In this document: positions 15,840 to 23,724 of the stretch, in pieces
How the letters are laid out: each line of letters starts with the position of its first letter
Numbering within the stretch: the stretch's first letter is position 1
Source of the DNA: Chitinophagales bacterium
GTDB taxonomy: Bacteria; Bacteroidota; Bacteroidia; Chitinophagales; Chitinophagaceae
Assembly: GCA_013298665.1 (NCBI GenBank)
Contig: JAAFIK010000031.1
Location: forward strand, 1 to 53,271
Reading direction: 5' to 3'
DNA: 53,271 nucleotides
Made by a program: the position numbers and the translations under genes
The notes under the pieces: model-generated
What the model saw: only the letters and a program-made list of their open reading frames with translations
What the model was told of the DNA's origin: nothing
Databases searched by the model: none

Positions 15840-18251
15840 TTATTTATTTAAATATTTGATAATGATGGCACTGATGATGATAGGCACGGTAGCAGTAACC
15901 GTCTGGATAGCGATATCGCTCAATTCTTTTCCTTCGGGGCGGGTAGGTACGGTAATCGTACATCCTTCTTCCACCCTGGGATAAAAGTGCATAAAGAAAA
16001 AGTTCTTGGTGCGCCTGCTCTTTCCATTGGCATAGGTAACGTATATCCGTTTCCGCCAGGGTCTTACACCAAAGCCACCTGCTTTATCTATGTAGTATGC
16101 AAGGTTGGTATGTTCCTTATCAAAGGTAATTTTGAGTGGCGATTGCACGGTACCGGCAACAGATACAAAAGGATTGATTTCGGGGATATACACTACGTCA
16201 CTTTCCTGAAGTACGATATCATGCTTGGAATTTTTGTAGCGCAACGCCTTGAAGAGATCGATGCTGACAGGCTTCGAGAGCTCGATTACTATACTGTCGG
16301 GTATTTCACGGCCGGAGGAATCGTACTTCGGTTTGCGAACAATATTTTCACGGAAGAAGTCTGTCTTATTGCGGTACAATACAGCGCCTGCTATATTGGC
16401 ATTTTCTTTAATGCCTCCCGCTCTTTCGATGTATGAAGAAATTCTTTCGTATTTGTTGAGCCGTGGATAGTCGCCGGGGTATTTCACCAATCCTTCCAGC
16501 CGGATGTTCTGCTGAAGTTCAAAAGTGGGGTTTTTCCGAACAAATATCTGGTCGTAGGGCTTCAGGGTAATTTTTGCTGCGGCCGAATCCAATTCAAGGT
16601 TAGGCAATATTTTATATGACTTCACTACAGTACGGGTTGGTTTCAGCCCCTGTTGTGCAGAGTCGATGTCAACAATACTGGAAATTTCCAGGCGCCCAAA
16701 TTCTGCTGAAGGCTTAATACCGCCTGACAGGTACAGGAGATCCTGCAGACTCATTCCCCCATAACGTTTCTGTTTGCCCGGCCGGCGCACTTCACCCTGT
16801 ATCTCTACATACTGCTGCTCGCCAAATTCAGCCTGGCTGAACAGTTGTACAACGTCATTGGCCATCAACGTTACGTTGTTTTCATTGGCAAAATCATTCT
16901 TTTCTATGCCGAGCAGGTTGATTTCTAATTTGTTCGACTTCAGGTTGGTGGAGTCGCCCGCACCGCGGAAAATGTAAGCCCTTGGCAGGTAAGTATTACG
17001 GGTTACCCCACCGGCACGGTTAATCAGGTCGAATAACCGGTCGCCTTTACGCAACTCATATATAGAAGGATAGTTTACTTCTCCCCTCACCTCTACCTTA
17101 TTGATCAGCCCTGGCTTAATCAATTCCACTTTTACGATATCTCCGTCAAATAGCGGGGCATTTTCATTCCTGAGCCTTTCGCTGTTTTCCCTATTAATGA
17201 TGGCATTGGCGTTGATGTCTTTCTGAACCTGCTTCTCATTTTCGGTGCGCAGTATCCGCATGGATGATGCAAGCGCCTCAGATGTAAGTCCGCCACTGTA
17301 CTTCAGTAATTCTTTTACGCCTTCGTCTTTCTTAAGCTGGTAATACATCGGGCGTTTAAACTGTCCCGTAGCCAATACTTTCTTTTCATAAAACCCCACC
17401 ACTACAAAATCATTATTCTCCAGATAGATATGTTTACCCATATCACCTGTGGTCAGGTACTTATAAATATCGAGGTTCATAATGACCCTTCCCGCCCGCT
17501 TTACCTGTATGTCGCGCAGGTTACCTACACTGTTGATGCCTCCGGCAAGGCCGATAACGCTGAAAGCATTGGAAAAAGCCGATACCGTAACCGGCCCCGG
17601 ACTATTGACCTCTCCCACCACATTCACATTAATACTGCGTGGCTGTCCGATAGAAATGGCGATCTGTGTACCGGATGGTACTTTGGTGATGAACCTGGAA
17701 TAAACGATGGAACGGGCATTTTCAAATGTCAGTCCCTGCACATATATTTTACCAAGGCCTGCAGGAAAAATTGATCCGTCGCGGGCAATGATATAATCTT
17801 CCTGAAATTCGGCCGCACCCCATAAGGCCACAATAATATGGTCACCTACACCAAGGGGATAGTCAAGTGGCGGTGTGGAGAGCTCGGAAAGGTCGTTGAC
17901 AGCCAGCCCCTGAAAAACATTGGCACCATAGGTCATTTCAGCCTGGTTGAGCGACTGTTTGATATTGTCTTTCTGGGTACTGTCTTTATCAAGTGACTTG
18001 TTTTTTAACCGCTGGATAATATCTGGCGTCTGCTTGGTTACGTCTTTCCCCGATTTATTATTGTCTTTCAGCAACGCCTGTAAAGCAGGTTGCGTAAGTG
18101 TTTTAGGATCTACATTCTGCGGTATATTGCTCAGGTTCTGTACGTCAGGTATCTGGGGAACGGGCTGACTGTAAACAAAAAGGGAAAGGAATATGCTGAT
18201 CACCAAAAGAACGTAATACTTACTTGAAAAACTCACGATTCTGCGTTGCAT
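15840..18251 (-). CDS. Polysaccharide export outer-membrane protein with repeated SLBB domains
   Basis: About 803 residues from the chosen start MQRRIVSF (ATG at 18249-18251). A longer frame to 18344 would overlap the upstream gene and put 31 charged residues before the signal peptide ('YYVLLVISIFLSLFVYS'), so the shorter start is preferred. A Poly_export domain follows ('YPLGVGDHIIVALWG', 'FPAGLGKIYVQGLT'), then several SLBB modules (motifs such as 'VNVVGEVNSPGPV', 'VEVRGEVNYPSIY', 'VEIQGEVRRPGKQ', 'IRLEGLVKYPGDY', 'VSVAGTVQSPLKI'), and a hydrophobic C-terminal segment ('IAIQTVTATVPIIISAIIIKYL'). It is a Wza-like channel component enlarged by repeated SLBB units, as is common in Bacteroidota. 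Operon with the Wzz-like gene. Confidence 0.92.
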   Translation of the reverse strand: MQRRIVSFSSKYYVLLVISIFLSLFVYSQPVPQIPDVQNLSNIPQNVDPKTLTQPALQALLKDNNKSGKDVTKQTPDIIQRLKNKSLDKDSTQKDNIKQSLNQAEMTYGANVFQGLAVNDLSELSTPPLDYPLGVGDHIIVALWGAAEFQEDYIIARDGSIFPAGLGKIYVQGLTFENARSIVYSRFITKVPSGTQIAISIGQPRSINVNVVGEVNSPGPVTVSAFSNAFSVIGLAGGINSVGNLRDIQVKRAGRVIMNLDIYKYLTTGDMGKHIYLENNDFVVVGFYEKKVLATGQFKRPMYYQLKKDEGVKELLKYSGGLTSEALASSMRILRTENEKQVQKDINANAIINRENSERLRNENAPLFDGDIVKVELIKPGLINKVEVRGEVNYPSIYELRKGDRLFDLINRAGGVTRNTYLPRAYIFRGAGDSTNLKSNKLEINLLGIEKNDFANENNVTLMANDVVQLFSQAEFGEQQYVEIQGEVRRPGKQKRYGGMSLQDLLYLSGGIKPSAEFGRLEISSIVDIDSAQQGLKPTRTVVKSYKILPNLELDSAAAKITLKPYDQIFVRKNPTFELQQNIRLEGLVKYPGDYPRLNKYERISSYIERAGGIKENANIAGAVLYRNKTDFFRENIVRKPKYDSSGREIPDSIVIELSKPVSIDLFKALRYKNSKHDIVLQESDVVYIPEINPFVSVAGTVQSPLKITFDKEHTNLAYYIDKAGGFGVRPWRKRIYVTYANGKSRRTKNFFFMHFYPRVEEGCTITVPTRPEGKELSDIAIQTVTATVPIIISAIIIKYLNK

Positions 18252-18301
18252 TTGTTGCGGGTTAATATTCTTGTATTTAAAATTGGCGCAAAGATAATGA
18301 T

Positions 18302-19249
18302 TTATTTCAGTGGGGCTTGTTTTGCTTCCCTGAAGCCAGTCCACAATTCCTCCACGATTGCAGCGGCCGGTTTGATGTCGCGGATCAGGGCGCTAACCTG
18401 CCCGATTTCGAGTTCCCCTTCATCGAGATCGCCCTCAAACATACCCTTTTTTGCCCTGCCCCTGCCCAGCAGTTGCTGCAATATTTCCGGAGGCTGGCAT
18501 TGCTGTTCTGCAGCCTGCACCTGTTCAAAGAATGCGTTTTTGAGCAGGCGAACAGGCGTAAGCTGTTTCAGCGACAAGAGCGTATCCCCCTCTGCGGCGC
18601 TGATTACGGCATGTTTGAATTTTTCATGTGCTGAGGCTTCGTTGCTTGCTACAAAACGACTGCCCACCTGTACCCCTTCAGCGCCAAGTGCCATGGCAGC
18701 AAACATCTGCCTCCCCGTGGCAATCCCCCCTGCCGCAATAACGGGAACCTGTACAGTTTCGCAAACGGCAGGCACCAGTACAAAAGTGGTTGTTTCTTCC
18801 CGTCCATTATGTCCCCCGGCTTCAAAGCCCTCAGCTACTACGGCATCACAGCCTGCGTCCTGTGCTTTGAGGGCAAACTTACTGCTGCTCACTACATGTA
18901 CAACGGTGATTCCCTGCTGTTTCAACAAAGACGTCCATGTTCTGGGATTCCCCGCAGATGTGAACACTATTTTTACCCCTTCGGTTATTATCGTATCAAT
19001 GTGTTTGCCGATATCGGGATAAAGTAAGGGCAGGTTAACCCCGAATGGCTCCCGGGTAGCGGTTTTACACTGCCGGATATGCGATTGGAGTACATCGGGG
19101 TACATACTGCCCGCCCCAATAATGCCCAGGCCACCGGCATTACTCACAGCACTGGCCAATCGCCAGCCACTGGCCCAGATCATGCCGGCCTGTACAAGGG
19201 GGTATTTTATGCCAAAAAGGCGGGTAATGCGGTTGGTATATGTTTCCAT
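18302..19249 (-). CDS. Nitronate monooxygenase / 2-nitropropane dioxygenase-like FMN protein
   Basis: About 315 residues from METYTNRI (ATG at 19247-19249); a longer frame to 19300 adds 17 residues unlike the family. A TIM-barrel flavoprotein: 'LFGIKYPLVQAGM' at the start, 'AVSNAGGLGIIGAGSM', 'FTSAGNPRTW', 'GCDAVVAEGFEAGGHNG' with its conserved glycine/histidine segment, 'PVIAAGGIATGRQMFAAMALGAEGVQVGSRFV'-type phosphate-binding region (landmarks AAGGIATG and GAEGVQVGSRF). The reaction could be oxidation of nitronates or an enoyl reductase-like step; family members vary. It ends 50 bases before the SLBB gene start on the same strand. A -7 like TACTTTTA lies at 19257-19264, very close to the ATG. 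Confidence 0.88.
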   Translation of the reverse strand: METYTNRITRLFGIKYPLVQAGMIWASGWRLASAVSNAGGLGIIGAGSMYPDVLQSHIRQCKTATREPFGVNLPLLYPDIGKHIDTIITEGVKIVFTSAGNPRTWTSLLKQQGITVVHVVSSSKFALKAQDAGCDAVVAEGFEAGGHNGREETTTFVLVPAVCETVQVPVIAAGGIATGRQMFAAMALGAEGVQVGSRFVASNEASAHEKFKHAVISAAEGDTLLSLKQLTPVRLLKNAFFEQVQAAEQQCQPPEILQQLLGRGRAKKGMFEGDLDEGELEIGQVSALIRDIKPAAAIVEELWTGFREAKQAPLK

Positions 19250-19356
19250 TTGCCGATAAAAGTAAGACAGAACGGGGAATGATGAGCAGTATGCAGTCAT
19301 TAATTAATGAGTGCTGCATGGATGGGCAAGTGTTCTATGCGGGAAACGGCGGGGTT

Positions 19357-20355
19357 CTATCTTCCGCCCAGGTCAATCGCTGTATTATCGCCAATATTCA
19401 GGTTCCTGCTTACGCCCTTTACTTCTGCATCGCTGCCAACAAGGGAGTCTTTGAGTACGATATCCACCAGTTTGGAATAAGACCCGATGATGGAATTTTT
19501 GATGATACCGTGGTGTATCGTTGTATGCTCTCCGATAGAGACAAAGGGGCCGATCACACAGTTCCTGATGTCGCAGCCCTCGGCTATATCCACGGGTTGT
19601 ACGATAATCGTATTTTCATATTTTGCTTCTTCAGCCGCATGTCCGCCAAACTTTTTCAGCAGTGTGGCATTGCTTTCAAGCAGGGTTTCTTTCCGGCCAC
19701 AGTCGAACCAGCTTTGTATCTTGAACGATTGCATCCGCGCACCACCCTGGATCATACATTCGAGTGCATCTGTCAGGTTAAATTCGTCACGGGTTTTGAT
19801 ATTGGAAGCCATAATCTTTTCGATACAGGCAAAGAGGGCCGCCGTTTCCTGGATCTTATACAATCCTACCAGGGCCATATTACTCTTGGGTATGGCCGGC
19901 TTTTCCACCAACCGGCTGATGAATCCATCTTCGTCAATTTCTGCCACGCCAAAGTTGCGCGGGTCATCCACTCTCTTTACCCCCAGTGCGCTGTTGGGCA
20001 GGGCAATCATTTCCTGTACATCGTATTCCGCAATGGTATCTCCCAGTACAATAAACAATGCTTCGTCACCCACAATATCTTTGGTAAGGCTGATGGCATG
20101 CCCGGTTCCCTGCCGCTCGTTCTGCTGTATAAAGTGGCAGTTGAGGTTGGGGTAGTGCATTCTGACATAGTCCTGTATCTTTTCCCCCAGATACCCGATG
20201 ATAAAAATAAAATCATTGATACCCGCTTCATGCAGTTGGTCCACGATAATGCTCAGGATGGTTTTGCCTGCCAGGGGAATCAGCGCTTTGGGCTGAGTAT
20301 ATGTATGCGGACGCAGCTTTGTGCCTGCACCGGCAACGGGGATAATGGCCTTCAT
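19357..20355 (-). CDS. Sugar nucleotidyltransferase with C-terminal left-handed beta-helix
   Basis: A 332-residue NTP-sugar transferase. The N-terminal Rossmann-like domain begins 'MKAIIPVAGAGTKLRPHTYTQPKALIPLAGK', here in landmarks AGAGTKLRP and PKALIPLAGK: the pyrophosphorylase signature, with Thr in place of the usual Arg of GxGTRLRP. 'FIVLGDTIAEYD' holds the metal-binding aspartate and 'RLVEKP' the sugar-binding lysine. Residues about 245-325 have hexapeptide-like repeats ('DIRNCVIGPFVSIGEHTTI'), a left-handed beta-helix. Candidate products are dTDP-glucose, UDP- or GDP-sugars; the exact sugar cannot be told. A hairpin lies in its 5' leader at 20366-20384. It may feed the polysaccharide whose export genes lie downstream. 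Confidence 0.88.
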   Translation of the reverse strand: MKAIIPVAGAGTKLRPHTYTQPKALIPLAGKTILSIIVDQLHEAGINDFIFIIGYLGEKIQDYVRMHYPNLNCHFIQQNERQGTGHAISLTKDIVGDEALFIVLGDTIAEYDVQEMIALPNSALGVKRVDDPRNFGVAEIDEDGFISRLVEKPAIPKSNMALVGLYKIQETAALFACIEKIMASNIKTRDEFNLTDALECMIQGGARMQSFKIQSWFDCGRKETLLESNATLLKKFGGHAAEEAKYENTIIVQPVDIAEGCDIRNCVIGPFVSIGEHTTIHHGIIKNSIIGSYSKLVDIVLKDSLVGSDAEVKGVSRNLNIGDNTAIDLGGR

Positions 20356-20365
20356 AAATAAAATC

Positions 20366-20384
20366 CCGCCTGTACTACAGGCGG
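20366..20384 (-). promoter_or_regulatory. Perfect hairpin in the leader of the nucleotidyltransferase gene
   Basis: CCGCCTGTA and TACAGGCGG form a nine-base inverted repeat around a single central base. On the minus strand the stem ends 10 bases before the ATG at 20355 and is followed by GATTTTATTT. A -7 like TATCTTCA at 20404-20411 would place it inside the transcript. On the plus strand the stem is followed by T-rich DNA, as in a terminator, though no plus-strand gene ends here. Confidence 0.55.
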
Positions 20385-20526
20385 CGTTTGTTTTTTCGGA
20401 GGGTGAAGATAGAAAATAACCAGATACGATGTGTAAATTTTACATATTCACAACCCTATGATATGGATTCACAGGGATAATCTACCCCAACGATTACCAA
20501 ACGGTTCAACATATGAGGGCAGCGTG

Positions 20527-20534
20527 TATATTTG
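20527..20534 (+). promoter_or_regulatory. -7 promoter element TATATTTG of glyA
   Basis: A perfect TAnnTTTG, ending 18 bases before the ATG at 20553, predicts a leader of about 12 bases. The -33 box is weak (GGTTCA at 20503-20508). Confidence 0.6.
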
Positions 20535-20552
20535 TGCCCTAATTAACAGCTC

Positions 20553-21833
20553 ATGCAAAGAGATACGGCCATTTTCGACCTGATTCAGCAGGAATTACAA
20601 CGTCAGCGCCACGGTATAGAACTGATTGCGTCTGAAAACTTCACCTCCCTTCAGGTTATGGAGGCAATGGGTACTTCGCTGACCAATAAGTATGCCGAGG
20701 GCTATCCGGGCCGGCGGTATTATGGCGGCTGTGAAATCGTTGACCAGGTAGAACAACTGGCGATCGACCGCCTCAAAACCATCTTTAACTGTGCCTATGC
20801 CAATGTGCAACCCCATAGTGGCGCCCAGGCCAATGCTGCGCTGATGCTGGCCATTCTGCAACCGGGTGATAAAATACTGGGGCTCGACCTGAGCATGGGT
20901 GGTCACCTGACACATGGTTCTCCGGTCAACTTCAGCGGCAAGCTTTACACACCACATTTTTATGGCGTGGTCAAAGAAACCGGGCTGGTGGATTATGATG
21001 CATTGGAACAAAAAGCGCGTACAGAAAAGCCCAGGCTGATCATCTGCGGTGCAAGTGCCTACAGCCGTGACTGGGATTATGCAAGGATCAGGAAGGTAGC
21101 TGACGAAATAGGTGCTTTTGTGCTTTGCGATATGGCGCATCCTGCGGGATTGATCGCCAAAGGGTTACTGGCATCCCCATTTGACCACTGTCATTTTGTA
21201 ACCAGTACTACACACAAAACCTTGCGCGGTCCTCGTGGCGGCGTTATCCTGATGAAGACAGATTTTGAGAACCCCTTTGGCCTGAAGGATGTAAAAGGCA
21301 ATATACGCCTGATGAGCAACCTTATTGATATGGCTGTTTTTCCCGGTACACAGGGTGGTCCGCTCGAGCATGTCATTGCAGCCAAAGCCATTGCGTTTGG
21401 TGAAATACTAACCGATGATTTTACCATATATGCTCAACAGGTACTCCTTAATGCACAGGCGATGGCGAAAGCTTTTAATGCCCGCGATTACCATATGATC
21501 AGCGGTGGTACCGATAATCACCTGATGCTGATCGATCTGCGCAATAAAAACATCAGCGGTAAAAAATCTGAACAGGTATTGGGTAAGGCCGATATTACCG
21601 TGAATAAAAACATGGTTCCCTTTGATGATAAAAGTGCTTTTGTAACATCGGGTATCCGTGTAGGTGTGCCGGCGATCACCACCAGGGGTATGAAAGAAGA
21701 ACACATGGATTTTGTAGTGGATGTTATAGACCGGGTATTGATGAATGCGGATGACGAAGTGGTGCTGGGCAATATCCGGAAAGAAGTAAATAGTTTTATG
21801 GAAGGCTTTCCCCTCTACGCTTCACTGGGATAG
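20553..21833 (+). CDS. glyA: Serine hydroxymethyltransferase
   Basis: A 426-residue PLP enzyme that converts serine and tetrahydrofolate to glycine and 5,10-methylene-tetrahydrofolate, the main source of one-carbon units. The PLP lysine is K222 in '[13 protein letters not shown]'; other family motifs are '[10 protein letters not shown]', '[17 protein letters not shown]', 'HGSPVNFSG' and '[10 protein letters not shown]'. Length and start fit the family. It has its own promoter just upstream and is divergent from the nucleotidyltransferase gene. A short inverted repeat follows the stop codon. Confidence 0.98.
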   Translation: MQRDTAIFDLIQQELQRQRHGIELIASENFTSLQVMEAMGTSLTNKYAEGYPGRRYYGGCEIVDQVEQLAIDRLKTIFNCAYANVQPHSGAQANAALMLAILQPGDKILGLDLSMGGHLTHGSPVNFSGKLYTPHFYGVVKETGLVDYDALEQKARTEKPRLIICGASAYSRDWDYARIRKVADEIGAFVLCDMAHPAGLIAKGLLASPFDHCHFVTSTTHKTLRGPRGGVILMKTDFENPFGLKDVKGNIRLMSNLIDMAVFPGTQGGPLEHVIAAKAIAFGEILTDDFTIYAQQVLLNAQAMAKAFNARDYHMISGGTDNHLMLIDLRNKNISGKKSEQVLGKADITVNKNMVPFDDKSAFVTSGIRVGVPAITTRGMKEEHMDFVVDVIDRVLMNADDEVVLGNIRKEVNSFMEGFPLYASLG

Positions 21834-21869
21834 TCGTAAAGTATTGGCAATACCATCATTCTACAAATC

Positions 21870-21888
21870 CCTGATGCCAGGCATCGGG
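21870..21888. terminator. Probable hairpin terminator between glyA and hemD
   Basis: CCTGATGCC (21870-21878) and GGCATCGGG (21880-21888) form a nine-pair stem with one G-T wobble around one base, followed by AATTTTC on the plus strand. The position between two convergent genes supports a terminator role; the short T tract makes it moderate. Confidence 0.45.
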
Positions 21889-21944
21889 AATTTTCGCATA
21901 TTAGAATTACTGTGCGCTTATACTGATAAAAAAAGATAACTGAT

Positions 21945-22745
21945 TTATTTTTTGCTGATGGCTGCCAGAAAAACTTCCAATGCACTGACCATACTTGGCG
22001 CCTGGGGTTGAGGAGCTTTGATGTCAAGACTGAGTCCGGCGTCTTCCACAGCTTTGAAAGTGTTGGGACCAAAAGCACCGATTCTTGTACCGTTTTGTTT
22101 AAAATCAGGGAAGTTTTCGATCAGGCTCTTTACACCTCCCGGGGTAAAGAAGCAGATCACATCATAATTACGTGCGACGACTTCCTTTACATCATTACTG
22201 ATGATTTTGTACAATACGGGTGTTGCGTAGCCGCATTTATTGGCCTTGAGCCAGTTGGTGATCTCACTGTCGAACGATTCAGAACAGGGATAGAGAAATT
22301 TTTCGTTGTCCTTATGCTTGTTAATGACATCAAAAAGGCTCTTGTTGGTACCGTCTGCCCCATAAAACACTTTACGCTTACGGTAAAGGATGAACTTTTG
22401 CAGGTAAAGCGCCACGGCCTCGGTGATACAGAAGTATTTGGTGTTCTGTGAAATACTAACCTTGGTTTCATCACATATCCTGAAGAAATGGTCAATAGCA
22501 TTGCGGCTGGTAAAAATAACAGCCGTATAATTAGGTATATCAACCTTTTGCTTACGGAATTCCTTGGCGGGTACAGATTCCACCACAATAAAGGGGTGGA
22601 AATCGAGTTGTACACTATACTTCTTAGCCAGATCAAAGTACGGTGACTTCTCGCCTTCAGGCTTCGGTTGGGTGATTAATATTTTTTTAACTGCTACAGC
22701 CGGTTTGATTCCGGCCTGGATTTCCCCGTTTTTAACCATGGTCAT
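21945..22745 (-). CDS. hemD: Uroporphyrinogen-III synthase
   Basis: A 266-residue cytosolic enzyme that closes hydroxymethylbilane into uroporphyrinogen III for haem and related tetrapyrroles. The two-domain HemD fold is seen from 'VKKILITQPKPEGEKSPYF' at the start, 'YTAVIFTSRNAIDHFF', and the second-domain motif 'DVICFFTPGGVKSLIENFP' followed by 'IGAFGPNTFKAVEDAG'. HemD is poorly conserved, but this F-T-S-x-N-A / F-T-P-x-G-V pairing is typical. It lies 27 bases downstream of the DUF4271 gene on the same strand; this gene pair is, from memory, common in Bacteroidota. Confidence 0.9.
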   Translation of the reverse strand: MTMVKNGEIQAGIKPAVAVKKILITQPKPEGEKSPYFDLAKKYSVQLDFHPFIVVESVPAKEFRKQKVDIPNYTAVIFTSRNAIDHFFRICDETKVSISQNTKYFCITEAVALYLQKFILYRKRKVFYGADGTNKSLFDVINKHKDNEKFLYPCSESFDSEITNWLKANKCGYATPVLYKIISNDVKEVVARNYDVICFFTPGGVKSLIENFPDFKQNGTRIGAFGPNTFKAVEDAGLSLDIKAPQPQAPSMVSALEVFLAAISKK

Positions 22746-22772
22746 TTGTCGTCTATGGTATTGGCGGCAAAG

Positions 22773-23657
22773 TTATATACTTTTCTCTAAATAAATCACT
22801 AATGCCTTGTATATCAATAAGAGTGGAAGTATTTCGATGCCAAAAATGTAAAGCAAAAAATGTGCCCGGCTCACTTTGAGACGTCCCTGGAGAAGGCCGT
22901 ATGACCGGAAAAAACGCAGTACCAGCAGCAGGCCAATAACAACCAATGCCCCCTGCGCAGCGGCATAAGAAAGACCTGGTTTGGCAAACGCCAGCAGTAA
23001 TATTGCCGGCAGCAAGAGAATACCGATAATTTTATTGATCAGGAAAACGATGAAGATATAAGTATCCACAGGTTCTTTAAAATTGGTAAGCCAGCCGGTA
23101 AATTTAAGGGTAAGGTACTTTGTGCCATACACTGCTGCCACGATGCCGGTGCAGGAAGGGATAGCCAGCCACCAGGCATTATGGTTGCCCAACCAACCCA
23201 TACGCGACAGTAAGAGGTAGGCAAACATTCCTGCGGAAAGGATAAAGAAAAGGTTAAAGAAAAGAGACGGCAGCCTGGCCTGGAGCAACTGGTCTGTCAA
23301 CTGTCCCTGGCGAAGGGAAGTATTGAAAAAAACACGGAAGAGGTTGAAAGAATAGCGGGCAAAAATAAACCTGAGCAGGGCCAGATAGAGAAAGAGTGCT
23401 GCCAGCAGGTAAAACAGGTGTTCCTTCCCCGTAATGGGTTTTACCACCAGGGTATTGACAAAAGGCTTTCCGTTACTGTTGAGCAGGGTATGGTCGTTCA
23501 GTATGGCCTTTATAGCGGAGTTGTAACGGTCAACAGGACTAAGTACAGGAGATACTGTATCACGTACAGGGTCGTCGGCAGATATACCCGCTGGCCCCTG
23601 GCCATATACGACAACAGAACCGAACAGCAGAACCATATGAAGCAATATCCCTTTCAC
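22773..23657 (-). CDS. DUF4271 integral membrane protein
   Basis: A 294-residue protein with an N-terminal signal ('GILLHMVLLFGSVVVYGQ'), about 70 residues of extracytoplasmic sequence, and six or so membrane segments from about residue 78 to 290 ('LFYLLAALFLYLALLRFIFA', 'LFFNLFFILSAGMFAYLLL', 'IGILLLPAILLLAFA', 'HFLLYIFGIEILPLLLIYKAL'). This layout matches the Bacteroidota family DUF4271. Function unknown. The next gene on the strand is hemD, 27 bases away, and co-occurrence with hemD suggests a link to tetrapyrrole or envelope metabolism, which is inference. Confidence 0.85.
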   Translation of the reverse strand: MKGILLHMVLLFGSVVVYGQGPAGISADDPVRDTVSPVLSPVDRYNSAIKAILNDHTLLNSNGKPFVNTLVVKPITGKEHLFYLLAALFLYLALLRFIFARYSFNLFRVFFNTSLRQGQLTDQLLQARLPSLFFNLFFILSAGMFAYLLLSRMGWLGNHNAWWLAIPSCTGIVAAVYGTKYLTLKFTGWLTNFKEPVDTYIFIVFLINKIIGILLLPAILLLAFAKPGLSYAAAQGALVVIGLLLVLRFFRSYGLLQGRLKVSRAHFLLYIFGIEILPLLLIYKALVIYLEKSI

Positions 23658-23724
23658 CTGTTGTTGATTTATGTGTGCAAAAATAGCGGGGTTTATATTG
23701 CAAACCTTTGGGAAAGGATTTTTG

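Noticed and set aside
18252..18344. N-terminal extension of the SLBB exporter
   Set aside because: It would overlap the preceding gene's end and place charged residues ahead of the signal peptide; MQRR at 18251 is the better start.
19240..20361. A 373-codon plus-strand frame
   Set aside because: It lies antisense over the sugar nucleotidyltransferase gene, whose motifs are clear; the plus-strand translation has no domain.
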